Shown here: piece by piece, positions 44,219-54,085 of the stretch | Layout: each line of letters begins with the position of its first letter | Position numbering within the stretch: position 1 is the first letter of the stretch | Source of the DNA: UBA5066 sp046331465 | Lineage (GTDB): Bacteria > Acidobacteriota > Thermoanaerobaculia > UBA5066 | NCBI GenBank assembly: GCA_046331465.1 | Contig: JAXLQV010000003.1 | Location: 1-64,000 of the forward strand | Direction: 5' to 3' | Length of the DNA: 64,000 nt | The notes under the pieces: generated by a model | Told to the model about the DNA's origin: nothing | The model's input: only the letters and a program-made list of their open reading frames with translations | Databases searched by the model: none | Program-made: the position numbers and the translations under genes

Positions 44219-45489
44219 GCGACCCCCGTCGGACGCATCACCTTCACCCTGTGGACGCGCTTGCGGTCCGCGTCCTCGACGACGAACTTCAGCCCCCCCT
44301 CCTCGACCTCCTCGCCCGGCCTCGGGATGTGCCCGAGCCTCGCCGAGAGGAGCCCGGCGACCGTGTCGTAGTCGCCCGGCGGGAGGTCCGCGTCGAAGAG
44401 CTGGGCGATCTCGGAAACCCGGACGCGCCCGGCCACGGTGAAGGCCCCGCCCGTCAGAGGGATCACGGGGTCGATGGAGTCCTCGTGCTCGTCGGCGATC
44501 TCTCCCACTAGCTCCTCCAGAAGGTCTTCGAGCGTCACGACGCCCACGACCGCGCCCCACTCGTCGACGACGATCGCCAGGTGCTGGCGGCGCCGCCGGA
44601 AGTCGGCGAGGAGCGTCGTGATCGTCTGCGTCTCGGGGGCGAAGAGGACCGGCCGCGCCATGGACCGGGCGTTCGCCGGCGACACCGGCGCGCGGAGCGC
44701 CGAGAAGACGTCCTTGACGTGGACGACGCCGATCGGCTTCTCGACGCCCCCCTCCACGAGCGGGATCCGCGTGTGCTTGGTCCGCTCGAAGAGGTCGGCG
44801 ACCTCGCCGAACGGCAGGTCGGCCTCGGCGACGACCATGTCGGGGCGCGGCGTCATCACCTCGCGCACCGTCCGGTCGCCGAAGTCGACGGCGCGGGAGA
44901 CGAGCTCCTCCTCGTGCTTCTCGAGGATCCCCTCCTCGCGGGCGACGTCGAGGAGCGCGCGGACGTCGGCGCCCTTCTCGGCCTCCTTCTCCGCCGCCGA
45001 GACCGGCTCGTCGTCCTCTCCGCCGTCGACCGGGGTCACGAGGCGGGAGAGGAGCGGGTAGAGCGGCGTCGCGAAGAGGAGGACGACCGGGATGAGCCAC
45101 GAGAAGTCGACGAGGAGGTCCTCGGCGCCGCGGCGGGCCACGCTGCGGATGACGACCGTCTCGACGACGATCCAGCCGAGGAGGATGGAGACCGCCGAGA
45201 CGAGGAACGGCTCGGGCACCGAGAGGCCCGAGAGCGCCGACCCGAGCGAGAGGAGCCCGGCGAGGACGGCCCCCTGCGCCGTCAGCCGGACGGCGACGCG
45301 CGAGATGAGGACGTTCTCGGTCGCGAGGAGCTTCCCGAACTTCCGCTCCTGCCCCTCGAGGAGCGACTTCCTCTTGATGGAGGAGAGGCTCTCGAGCGCC
45401 TGCGCGAACGCCGAGAGGATCGCGTAGAGGCAGACGAACCCGAACGAGAGGAAGAAGGCGAGGCCCGAGCCGATGGTGAAGCCTGTCAC
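44215..45489 (-). CDS. CorC/HlyC-family membrane protein with CBS pair
   Basis: A 424-residue inner-membrane protein, possibly a divalent-cation exporter or regulator of cation transport. The N-terminal ~130 residues hold a CNNM/DUF21-like membrane domain (helices near 5-28, 80-105 and 120-150). A CBS pair follows (VMTPRPDMVVAEADLPF; HLAIVVDEWGAVVGVVTLEDLLEELVG). The C-terminus is the CorC_HlyC transporter-associated domain (VAGRVRVSEIAQLFDADL). The GTG start at 45489 overlaps the ybeY stop (GTGA). CorC sits between ybeY and era in many genomes. Confidence 0.92.
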   Translation of the reverse strand: MTGFTIGSGLAFFLSFGFVCLYAILSAFAQALESLSSIKRKSLLEGQERKFGKLLATENVLISRVAVRLTAQGAVLAGLLSLGSALSGLSVPEPFLVSAVSILLGWIVVETVVIRSVARRGAEDLLVDFSWLIPVVLLFATPLYPLLSRLVTPVDGGEDDEPVSAAEKEAEKGADVRALLDVAREEGILEKHEEELVSRAVDFGDRTVREVMTPRPDMVVAEADLPFGEVADLFERTKHTRIPLVEGGVEKPIGVVHVKDVFSALRAPVSPANARSMARPVLFAPETQTITTLLADFRRRRQHLAIVVDEWGAVVGVVTLEDLLEELVGEIADEHEDSIDPVIPLTGGAFTVAGRVRVSEIAQLFDADLPPGDYDTVAGLLSARLGHIPRPGEEVEEGGLKFVVEDADRKRVHRVKVMRPTGVA

Positions 45490-45977
45490 GCGTCGTCCTC
45501 CGGGACCCCGTCGGGGCCGGGACCGAAGACCTTCGCCACGAGGCGACGCTGCAGGCGGAACATCGTGCCGTCGTCCGTCTCGTGGTCGTGCCCGAGGAGG
45601 TGGAGGACGCCGTGCGCGAGGAGGACCTGCACCTCGCGGTCGACCGCGTGCCCCCTCTTCCGCGCCTGGCGCGCCGCGTAGGGCACGTCGACCGCGACGT
45701 CGCCGAGGAAGCCCGGCTCCTCCGCGGGGAACGAGAGGACGTCGGTGGGGCGGTCGAGCTTCCGCCAGTCGCGGTTCAGGCGCCGCATCCGCCCGTCGCC
45801 GCAGAGGAGGACCGAGACCGTCGCCCTCGACCTCGGGTCCGCCGCGGACAGGACCGCCTCCGCCCACGCCGCCGCGCGGCGGGGGGAGGGGCCCGTCCGG
45901 ACCGACGACGTCAGCTCGACGCGGGGCGCAGGACACGGGGCGCGGGAGGCGCGCCGCGCTGGAGGCTCGCTGCCCAC
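45486..45977 (-). CDS. ybeY: Endoribonuclease YbeY
   Basis: A zinc-dependent RNase for rRNA 3'-end maturation and quality control. The 163-residue protein has the signature HGVLHLLGHDHE with metal-binding His122, His126 and His132, and the upstream RDTDVLSFP-type stretch (RPTDVLSFPAEEP). The first ~30 residues are Arg/Pro-rich and likely disordered, which is a little longer than usual. The GTG start at 45977 lies 7 bases after the phoH stop. Its stop overlaps the corC start. Confidence 0.94.
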   Translation of the reverse strand: MGSEPPARRASRAPCPAPRVELTSSVRTGPSPRRAAAWAEAVLSAADPRSRATVSVLLCGDGRMRRLNRDWRKLDRPTDVLSFPAEEPGFLGDVAVDVPYAARQARKRGHAVDREVQVLLAHGVLHLLGHDHETDDGTMFRLQRRLVAKVFGPGPDGVPEDDA

Positions 45978-45984
45978 GGCCGCC

Positions 45985-46971
<987 letters not shown>

Positions 46972-47071
46972 GGGGATCGGTCCGTATTGGATAGCGCGTT
47001 CTCCTCGCCGAAAGGATAGCGGCCGGCCGGAGGCCGGGTCAAATGGGGGCGGAGGCCCATAAGATCCCCCC

Positions 47072-48589
47072 GTGCTCCGCCTCTACACCGTCGTCTTCCT
47101 CTCGGGAGCAGCCCTCATGGGGCTCGAGATCGTCGGGAGCCGCGTCATGGCCCCCGTTTTCGGCACCTCGATCTTCGTCTGGGGCGCCCTCATCACGACG
47201 TTCCTCGCCTCCCTCGCGGCCGGCTACGCCCTCGGCGGAAAGGTCGCCGACCGCCGCCCCAGCGCCGCCGTCCTCGGCAGCCTCCTCGTCGCCGCCGGGC
47301 TCCTCCTCTGGCTCCTCCTCGCCCGGCCGGCCCCGCTCCTTTCCCTCTGCGCCGCCGCTCCCGTCCCCGAGCGCTTCCGCTCCCTCCTCGCCGCCCTCCT
47401 CCTCTTCGCCCTCCCGAGCGTCCTCATGGGGACGATCTCCCCCTTCGCCACGCGCCTCGCGGCGCGCGAGGTCGGCTCGATCGGGCGGACCGCCGGGAAC
47501 CTCGCCGCCATCTCCACCGCCGGCTCGATCTTCGGCACGTTCGCGATGGCGTTCCTCCTCATACCGGCGTTCCCCATCGAGCCGATCCTCTTCGGCCTCG
47601 GCGCCGTCCTCGTCGTCTCGGGTGCCCTCGCCGCGCCGCAGGGGCTCGTCCTCCGCCTGACCGTCGCCGTCGCGGGGCTCCTCGGGGCCGCCGGCGTCTT
47701 CCTCGCCCTCCCCGAGCGCGTCGCCTCGCCCCTTCCCGGCGGAACCGTCGTCTTCCGGAAGGAGACGGCCTACCACCGCCTCCTCGTCGTCGACCAGGGG
47801 CCGCGCCGCGCCCTCTACTTCAACGACCTGGCCCAGGGCGCCGTCGACCGGAAGACCGGGCGGACGCCCGAGTCGCTCTACCCCGACGGCCTCGCCGCCG
47901 CGCTCCTCTTCCGGAAGGAGCTGCCGCGGAACGCCTTCGTCATCGGCCTCGGCGCCGGCATGCTTCCCCGCCTCCTCTCCGAGAAGGCGCCGGGCGTCGC
48001 GACGACCTCCGTCGAGATCGACCCCGAGGTCGTCCGCGTCGCCGGGACGTACTTCGGCTTCCGCCCCGACGCGAACGACCGCGTCCTCACCGGCGACGGC
48101 CGCGCGCTTCTGGAGCGCGAGAAGGGGCCGTGGGACGCCATCTTCCTCGACGCCTACTTCTCCGACAGCGTCCCCTTCCACCTGACGACGCGCGAGTTCT
48201 TCGAGCTCTGCCGCGCCCGCCTCTCCCCCGACGGCGTCTTTGCCGGCAACTTCGTCGGCCGCGTGATGGGGCGCGACCAGCGCCTCTTCTGGGCCGTCGT
48301 CCGCACGGCGCAGGAGGTCTTCCCCACCGTCGTCGTCCTCTCGCGCGAGCTCGCGGAAGGGAAGTCGACGTTCTCGGGGAACGCGATCCTCGTCGCCACG
48401 GCCTCGCCCGACCGCCTCTCGCGCGAGCGCGTCTACGCCGAGGGAGACCGCCTCGCCGCGGCGCTCGGCCACCCGCCCGTCGCCGACTGGGCGCGGACGT
48501 ACCACGAGGGGGAGCTGAAGACCGCGGACGTCCCGGTCCTCACCGACTCCTACAGCCCGACGGACGCGCTGCAGCACCTGGGGAGGTAA
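47072..48589 (+). CDS. Fused MFS-like membrane domain / spermidine synthase-like methyltransferase fold
   Basis: A 505-residue inner-membrane protein. Roughly the first 215 residues hold six or more helices with FLSGAALMGLEIVGSRVMAPVFG and SVLMGTISPFATRL, the conserved starts of fused MFS/spermidine-synthase proteins. The C-terminal domain has the Rossmann motif VIGLGAGMLPRLL, then SVEIDPEVVRVA and GDGRALL, matching polyamine aminopropyltransferases (SpeE). The catalytic acids of true SpeE are not clear, so aminopropyl transfer is not assured. GTG start at 47072; ends about 49 bases before the next gene. Confidence 0.85.
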   Translation: MLRLYTVVFLSGAALMGLEIVGSRVMAPVFGTSIFVWGALITTFLASLAAGYALGGKVADRRPSAAVLGSLLVAAGLLLWLLLARPAPLLSLCAAAPVPERFRSLLAALLLFALPSVLMGTISPFATRLAAREVGSIGRTAGNLAAISTAGSIFGTFAMAFLLIPAFPIEPILFGLGAVLVVSGALAAPQGLVLRLTVAVAGLLGAAGVFLALPERVASPLPGGTVVFRKETAYHRLLVVDQGPRRALYFNDLAQGAVDRKTGRTPESLYPDGLAAALLFRKELPRNAFVIGLGAGMLPRLLSEKAPGVATTSVEIDPEVVRVAGTYFGFRPDANDRVLTGDGRALLEREKGPWDAIFLDAYFSDSVPFHLTTREFFELCRARLSPDGVFAGNFVGRVMGRDQRLFWAVVRTAQEVFPTVVVLSRELAEGKSTFSGNAILVATASPDRLSRERVYAEGDRLAAALGHPPVADWARTYHEGELKTADVPVLTDSYSPTDALQHLGR

Positions 48590-48603
48590 TGGGAAGCGGG
48601 GTT

Positions 48604-48631
48604 TTCGCGTTTCGCGAATCTAGAATATAGT
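48604..48631 (+). promoter_or_regulatory. Palindromic operator and -10 element of the wHTH/NTase pair
   Basis: TTCGCG-TTT-CGCGAA (48604-48618) is a perfect inverted repeat just upstream of TAGAATATAGT (48621-48631), which contains TATAGT, a good -10 element. The GTG start lies 7 bases after it. Thus the transcript probably begins at the start codon, and a repressor on the palindrome would block the promoter. Confidence 0.55.
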
Positions 48632-48637
48632 GACTTC

Positions 48638-49150
48638 GTGCCGCTGAAGCCGCAGGACCTCCTCGTCGCCCTCAAGCTCTGGACCGGGCGCAACCAGCGC
48701 TGGACGTACCCCCTCCTGGCGACCTCTCTCGGCATGAGCGTCTCCGAGGCGCACGGAGCCGTAAAGCGCGCCGTGGCGGCCGGGCTCCTGACGGGGAGCG
48801 GCCTCGACTCACCGCCGAACGCCGACGGGCTGCGGGAGTTCGTGATCCACGGCGTGAAGTACGCCTTCCCGGCGCGGCCCGGGGAGATGACGCGGGGAAT
48901 GCCGACCGCCCACGCCGCTTCACCGCTCCGAGCGCTCCTCGTCCAGGCCGACGAGCCTCCCCCGGTCTGGCCACATCCCGAGGGCTCGGTCCGGGGCCAG
49001 CGGCTCGACCCGCTCTTCCCGTCCGTCCCCGGCGCCGCCTCGAAAGACCCGGCGCTCTACGAGCTGCTCGCTCTTCTCGATGCTCTTCGCGCCGGACGGG
49101 CTCGCGAGCGCCAGCTTGCAGCTCGAATCCTCGCAGAGAGGCTGAAATGA
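48638..49150 (+). CDS. Winged-helix DNA-binding protein, possible antitoxin
   Basis: A 170-residue protein. The N-terminal ~70 residues look like a winged helix (RWTYPLLATSLGMSVSEAHGAVKRAVAAGLL), followed by a proline-rich middle and a C-terminal helix (ELLALLDALRAGRARERQLAARILAERL). The family is not recognised. Its stop overlaps the start of the nucleotidyltransferase gene (ATGA). Such pairs resemble toxin-antitoxin modules in which the first gene is the autorepressor and antitoxin. The palindrome over the promoter supports autorepression. The GTG start at 48638 has no ribosome-binding site and is probably leaderless. Confidence 0.7.
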   Translation: MPLKPQDLLVALKLWTGRNQRWTYPLLATSLGMSVSEAHGAVKRAVAAGLLTGSGLDSPPNADGLREFVIHGVKYAFPARPGEMTRGMPTAHAASPLRALLVQADEPPPVWPHPEGSVRGQRLDPLFPSVPGAASKDPALYELLALLDALRAGRARERQLAARILAERLK

Positions 49151-49845
49151 CACGCGACCCGAACGTCTTGATGGTCGAGCGGGTCGCCCGGGCGCTCGGG
49201 CCCCTTCGCGAGCGGATGGTCTTCCTCGGAGGGTGCGCCACGGGCCTTCTCCTCACGGACGCCGCCGCTGCCGCGGTCCGTGCGACCCGGGACGTCGACC
49301 TAATCGTCGAAGCGGCTGACAGGAATGCCTTCCACCGGCTCGAGACACGCCTCTCGAAGCTCGGCTTCCGGCACGATACGAGCGAGGGAGCGCCGCTCTG
49401 CCGCTGGACGTTCGAGGACGTCGTCGTGGACGTCATGCCGACCAATCCTGACCTCCTCGGCTTCAGCAATCGGTGGTATCCCGAGGCGGTCCGGTCGTCA
49501 TCCCGTCGAACGCTCGAGAACGGCCTCGAGATCGCGCTCGTGGCGCCGGCCTGCTTTCTCGCGACCAAGCTCGAGGCCTTCCGCGGACGAGGCAGGGCAG
49601 ACTTCGCAGCCAGCCACGATCTCGAGGACTTCGTCTGCGTCGTGGATGGCCGGGCGGAGATCGTGAACGACGTGAAGGGCGCCTCGGCCGCGCTTCGGGA
49701 CTACCTTCGTCTCGAGCTTGGAAAGCTCCTGCGCGACGAGAGGTTCCTCTCCTCTCTGTCAGGTCATCTGGCCTCAGACGCGGCGGGCCAGGCCCGCCTT
49801 CCTCTCGTTCTCAGGCGGCTGGCCTCCATCGCCGGAGTGGAATGA
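49147..49845 (+). CDS. Nucleotidyltransferase, AbiEii/AbiGii-like toxin candidate
   Basis: A 232-residue protein with the polymerase-beta-type nucleotidyltransferase fold. FLGGCATGLLLTD gives the glycine loop, RATRDVDLIVEA the two catalytic aspartates (DVD), and VVVDVMP the third acid. Such small enzymes modify tRNA or other acceptors and include type IV AbiEii and MenT toxins. The ATG overlaps the stop of the winged-helix gene. No frameshift is seen. Base composition seems slightly less GC-biased than in neighbours, which would fit mobile DNA. The target is unknown. Confidence 0.72.
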   Translation: MTRDPNVLMVERVARALGPLRERMVFLGGCATGLLLTDAAAAAVRATRDVDLIVEAADRNAFHRLETRLSKLGFRHDTSEGAPLCRWTFEDVVVDVMPTNPDLLGFSNRWYPEAVRSSSRRTLENGLEIALVAPACFLATKLEAFRGRGRADFAASHDLEDFVCVVDGRAEIVNDVKGASAALRDYLRLELGKLLRDERFLSSLSGHLASDAAGQARLPLVLRRLASIAGVE

Positions 49846-49892
49846 AGCCACCAGCCTACGAAAAGACAATCTCGCCCGAAGTCTGAAGGGCG

Positions 49893-51266
49893 CTACACGC
49901 CGATTGCCGGGCGCGGGCCGAACGGCCACTCGCCCCGCAGGCGGGAGCGGAGGACGAAGGCGATCGTCCCGGCCGCGAGGACGGCGAGCCCCATCGCCTG
50001 GAACCCCTTCCCCGGGGAGAAGAGGATGTAGAGCCAGAGCCCGAGGGCGACGAGGGCCGGCAGCGGGTAGAGCCACATCCGGAACGGGCGCGCGGCACCC
50101 GGGAACCGGCGCCTGAGGACGAGCGCCCCCGCGATCTGCGCCACGAACGGGACGAGCGCGCGGATCGAGAGGATCGCCTTCAGGACTACGGAGAGCGGCA
50201 GGAAGCAGAAGAGCGCCGCCGCGCCCCCGAGCGCCGCGAGCGCGACCGTCGGGTAGCCGCCCGTCGGGTTGAGACGCGCGAAGACGCGGAAGAAGTTCCC
50301 GTCCCGCCCGGCCGCGTAGAGGACGCGCGAATAGCCGAGGGTGAGCGAGAAGACCGAGCCGAACGCCGTCAGGAGGATCAGCCCGGTCGCGAGCCGCGCC
50401 ACGCCGAGCCCCGCGACCGCCTCCACGGCGTCGGCCACCGCCGAGCGCGAGGTCATCGCCCTCTCCATCGGAAGGATCGAGACGACCGAGACGTTCATCA
50501 GGACGTAGAGGACGGCCACGAGGACGATCGAGACGACGATGACTCGCGGGATCGTCTTCGTCGGCTCGATCACCTCCTCGGCCACGTAGCAGATGTTGTA
50601 GTAGCCGAGGTAGTCGTAGACCGCGAAGGCGAGCGCCACGCCGAGGCCGCCGCCGAGCCCGGCGGGCGACGGGTGGAGCGGCGCGTCCCAGAAGCGGAAG
50701 GCGGAGAGCGAGACGTGCGGCAGCCCGACGCCGATCACGAGCGCCATCGTCGCGAGGACCCCGACCCAGAGGACGACGGAGAAGCGGCCGATCGTCCCGA
50801 TGCGGCGGAGGAGGAGCCCGACGACGGCGAGGCAGAAGAGCGCCGCGACCCACGACTCCCCCTTCTCCGGTACGCCTGCGTAGCGCGCGAAGCCGAGCGC
50901 CCCCGAGGCGATCGAGAGCGGCGCCGAAAAGACGATCTGGAAGAGGAAGAGGAACGACACGAGCCGGCCCCACCGGTCGCGGCCGTACGCCTCCCGCAGG
51001 AACGCGTACGACCCGCCCGCCTCGGGCAGCGACGCCGAGAGCTCCGCCGTGACGAGCCCGTCGCAGATGGCGAGGAGCGCCCCGAGGAGCCACGCCCCGA
51101 GCGCCCGCTGCCCCCCCATCGCCGCGAGGATGAGCGGCAGTGTGACGAACGGCCCGACGCCGACCATGTCGATGACGTTGAGCGCGGTCCCCTGCCAGAG
51201 CCCGATCTCGCGCTTCAGGCCGGAGTGCCCTCCCGGGACCGGGGACGCAACTCCGTCCGCCTTCAC
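49893..51266 (-). CDS. APC-family amino acid permease
   Basis: A 457-residue inner-membrane transporter with about 12 helices. The first helix has the APC feature ALNVIDMVGVGPFVTLPLIL, a GPF variant of the G-(V/I)-G substrate loop. Conserved parts include LPEAGGSYAFLREAYG, YNICYVAEEVIEPTKTIPRVI, and RVLYAAGRDGNFFRVFARLNP. It probably imports an amino acid by proton symport; the substrate cannot be read. The GTG start at 51266 is used; sequence beyond it is not protein-like. Convergent with the nucleotidyltransferase gene. Confidence 0.88.
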   Translation of the reverse strand: MKADGVASPVPGGHSGLKREIGLWQGTALNVIDMVGVGPFVTLPLILAAMGGQRALGAWLLGALLAICDGLVTAELSASLPEAGGSYAFLREAYGRDRWGRLVSFLFLFQIVFSAPLSIASGALGFARYAGVPEKGESWVAALFCLAVVGLLLRRIGTIGRFSVVLWVGVLATMALVIGVGLPHVSLSAFRFWDAPLHPSPAGLGGGLGVALAFAVYDYLGYYNICYVAEEVIEPTKTIPRVIVVSIVLVAVLYVLMNVSVVSILPMERAMTSRSAVADAVEAVAGLGVARLATGLILLTAFGSVFSLTLGYSRVLYAAGRDGNFFRVFARLNPTGGYPTVALAALGGAAALFCFLPLSVVLKAILSIRALVPFVAQIAGALVLRRRFPGAARPFRMWLYPLPALVALGLWLYILFSPGKGFQAMGLAVLAAGTIAFVLRSRLRGEWPFGPRPAIGV

Positions 51267-51391
51267 TTCTCGCCTCCAACCACGCCGGACGGAGTCTACG
51301 GGTCCGGCGCTCGCGGGGCGTTCGCCGTGTTGCGCCCCGCGTCACACCGCCGCCTTCCCCGCCTGCCCTACCATTCCGCCCGGAGGCCCCC

Positions 51392-52009
51392 ATGCGTCGT
51401 TCGCACCGCGCCGTCCTGCCGCTCCTCGCGGCGCTCGTCTCCGCTCCCGCCTTTGCCGCCGACGCGAAGGGCGGCCCTTCGCGCAAGGCCGAGAAGGGGT
51501 GCGCGTGGGAGAAGCTCTCCGACGCGCGGCTCGGCCTCGAGGCGTGGGTGTCGAAGTGCGACTTCGGCTTCCGGAAGATCGACCTCCTCGTGAAGGGCGA
51601 CTCGCTTGCCCAGCGGTGGTCCGACGGAGGCGAGCCCGAGCCGGTCGTCGACGTCTTCGCGCTCGGGAGCGGCGAGACGCCCGAGGCCGCGATCCGCCGC
51701 GTCTTCGGCGCGAAGACGGAGAAGAAGCTCGCCACGCGGTGCGTCCTCGCACCCTACCGGCGCGTGAAGGCGCGGCCGGGCGTGAAGCTCTTCACGTTCG
51801 TCCCCGACGCGAAGTACGCGAAGGAGGTCGCCCGGAAGGCGAAACCCGACGAGATCGGCGACCCGCCCTGCGGCGAGTGGGGCGACGGGCCGGAAGGGGT
51901 GCAGTACTTCGAGGTGCAGGAAGGGGCGCCGCGATTCCTCTTCGTGCGCGTGGGCCAGGAGGAGCCGCTCTTCGACGAGAAGACGCTCCGGGTCCTCCCC
52001 GCGCGCTGA
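51392..52009 (+). CDS. Secreted protein of unknown function
   Basis: A 205-residue protein with a signal peptide of about 22 residues (MRRSHRAVLPLLAALVSAPAFA). The mature part has four cysteines (GCAWEK, SKCDFGF, TRCVLAP, PPCGEW), possibly two disulphides in the periplasm. No domain was recognised. It lies 36 bases upstream of the S9 peptidase gene on the same strand, so the two may be co-transcribed. Confidence 0.7.
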   Translation: MRRSHRAVLPLLAALVSAPAFAADAKGGPSRKAEKGCAWEKLSDARLGLEAWVSKCDFGFRKIDLLVKGDSLAQRWSDGGEPEPVVDVFALGSGETPEAAIRRVFGAKTEKKLATRCVLAPYRRVKARPGVKLFTFVPDAKYAKEVARKAKPDEIGDPPCGEWGDGPEGVQYFEVQEGAPRFLFVRVGQEEPLFDEKTLRVLPAR

Positions 52010-52045
52010 CGGCGCGCCTCCCGTACCATCCGCGGCGGAGGCCCC

Positions 52046-54079
52046 ATGCGTCTTCGCCGCCTGCCCGTCCTCGCCCTCCTCGCCACGCTCCCGCTCGCGG
52101 CCGCCGAGATCGCCGCGAAGCACCCGCTCACCGTGGACGACATCTGGTCCGTCGTCCGGGTCGGGCGCCCCGTCGCCTCGCCCGACGGGAGGTCGGTCGT
52201 CTACCCGCGGACGACGTACGAGGCCGCCAAGAACCGGAGCCTCACCGACCTCTGGCTGCAGCCCGTCGCGGGCGGGCCGGGCCGGCGGCTGACGGCGCAC
52301 GAGGCGGGCGAATCGTCGCCCGCGTTCTCGCCCGACGGGGCTCGCCTCGCGTTCGTCTCGAAGAGGGACGGCGACAAGGAGGCGCAGCTCTACGTGATGC
52401 GCCTCGACGGCGGCGAGGCGGAACGGTGGGCGGAAATGCCGCTCGGAGTCCTCTCGCCGCGCTGGACGGCCGACGGGAAGCGGATCGTCTTCGTCTCGAG
52501 CGTCTTCGGCGAGAGCCTCGAGACGACGAAGGCGGAGCTCGCCCGGCGCGAGAAGGAAGAGAAGACGCGGGTGAAGGCGACCGTCTCCGAGAGCCGCCTC
52601 GTCCGCTACTGGGACCGCTGGATCGAGGCCGACCAGTGGGCGCACCTCTTCGCCGTCGACGTGGCGACGCGCGCGGTGACCGACCTGACGCCGGGGATGA
52701 AGCGCCTCGGGAACCTCGAGGACGGCGGGCTCGCCTTCGACGTCGCGCGCGACGGCTCCGTGGTCTTCGCCGCGAACGCGACCGAGCCGCCGTACCGGAC
52801 GCTGAACTCCGACCTCTTCCTCGTCCCGGCCGCCGGCGGCGCGCCGAGGGACCTGACGGCCGACAACCCGGCCGAGGACTCTCACCCCGTCTTCTCCCCG
52901 GACGGGAGGACGATCGCCTACGGGCGCGAGGTGAGGGGAGACGGCTGGCCCGACCGGACCCGCCTCGCCCTCCTCGACCTCGCGACGGGGAAGCCGAGCG
53001 TCCTGACCGAGGCCTGGGACCTCGTCCCGGAGGACTGGAGCTTCACGCCCGACGGGAAGACGCTCGTCTTCCGCGCCGAAGCCCGCGCGCGGACGAACGT
53101 CTACGCGCTCCCCGTCGCGGGCGGGACGCCGCGCCTCGTCTGGAAGGGAGGACGCGCGACGAGCCTCGCGCTCGCCGGGGCCTCCGAGCTCGTCTTCGGC
53201 GCGACCTCGCTCCGGAAGCCGACGGAGCTCGCGGCCGTGAAGCTGGACGGCACGGGGCTCCGGAGCCTGACGTCGTGGAACGACGCGCTGATGTCGGGGA
53301 TCGCCTTCGGCGAGGAGCGCGAGGTCGTCTTCAAGGGGGCGGGCGGCGACGACGTGCAGATGTGGGTCGTCTACCCCCCGGGCTTCGAGAAGGGGAAGGC
53401 GTACCCGCTCGTCCACGTGATCCACGGCGGGCCGATCGGGACCTCGGGCGACGAGTTCCACGCGCGGTGGAACGCGCACGCCTTCGCGGCGCCGGGCTAC
53501 GTCGTGGCGATGGTGAACTTCCACGGCTCGTCGAGCTTCGGGCAGGCGTGGGTCGAGTCGATCCTCGGGGCGCCGGGCGACAAGCCGTTCCAGGACGTGA
53601 TGGCCGCGACGGACCTCCTCCTCGCCGAGGGGAGCGTCGACCCGAAGCGGATGGCGGCGGCCGGCGGCTCCTACGGCGGCTACCTCGTGAACTGGATCGC
53701 CGGGCAGACCGACCGCTTCGCGGCGCTCGTGACCCACGCCGGGATCTACAGCCTCATGGGGCAGTTCGCGTCGGACCTCGCCTACGGCCGGCAGCACTCG
53801 TACGGCGGCTATCCCTACACGAACCCGTCCGGGATCGAGCGCTGGAGCCCGAACCGCTACGCCGCGCAGCTGAAGACGCCGATGCTCGTCGTCCACGGCG
53901 AGAGGGACTTCCGCGTGCCGATCACGCAGGGGCTCGAGCTCTACGGCGTCCTGACGGCGAAGGGAGTCCCCGCGCGCCTCGTCGCCTACCCCGACGAGAA
54001 CCACTGGGTCCTCAAGGGGAACGACGCGAGGCACTGGTACGGCGAGGTGCTCGGCTGGCTCGCGAGGTGGCTGAAGTAG
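52046..54079 (+). CDS. S9-family peptidase (acylaminoacyl-/dipeptidyl-peptidase type)
   Basis: A secreted or periplasmic serine peptidase of 677 residues. Signal peptide of about 20 residues (MRLRRLPVLALLATLPLAAA). A beta-propeller follows with TolB/WD40-like units (VASPDGRSVVY, PAFSPDGARLAFVS, PVFSPDGRTIAYG). The alpha/beta-hydrolase domain ends the protein, with Ser542 in GGSYGG, Asp621 in HGERDFRVP and His653 in DENHWV. The catalytic triad is complete. It probably cleaves short peptides. It follows a small secreted protein closely and is convergent with the YdcF-like gene. Confidence 0.94.
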   Translation: MRLRRLPVLALLATLPLAAAEIAAKHPLTVDDIWSVVRVGRPVASPDGRSVVYPRTTYEAAKNRSLTDLWLQPVAGGPGRRLTAHEAGESSPAFSPDGARLAFVSKRDGDKEAQLYVMRLDGGEAERWAEMPLGVLSPRWTADGKRIVFVSSVFGESLETTKAELARREKEEKTRVKATVSESRLVRYWDRWIEADQWAHLFAVDVATRAVTDLTPGMKRLGNLEDGGLAFDVARDGSVVFAANATEPPYRTLNSDLFLVPAAGGAPRDLTADNPAEDSHPVFSPDGRTIAYGREVRGDGWPDRTRLALLDLATGKPSVLTEAWDLVPEDWSFTPDGKTLVFRAEARARTNVYALPVAGGTPRLVWKGGRATSLALAGASELVFGATSLRKPTELAAVKLDGTGLRSLTSWNDALMSGIAFGEEREVVFKGAGGDDVQMWVVYPPGFEKGKAYPLVHVIHGGPIGTSGDEFHARWNAHAFAAPGYVVAMVNFHGSSSFGQAWVESILGAPGDKPFQDVMAATDLLLAEGSVDPKRMAAAGGSYGGYLVNWIAGQTDRFAALVTHAGIYSLMGQFASDLAYGRQHSYGGYPYTNPSGIERWSPNRYAAQLKTPMLVVHGERDFRVPITQGLELYGVLTAKGVPARLVAYPDENHWVLKGNDARHWYGEVLGWLARWLK

Positions 54080-54085
54080 GGGCTC

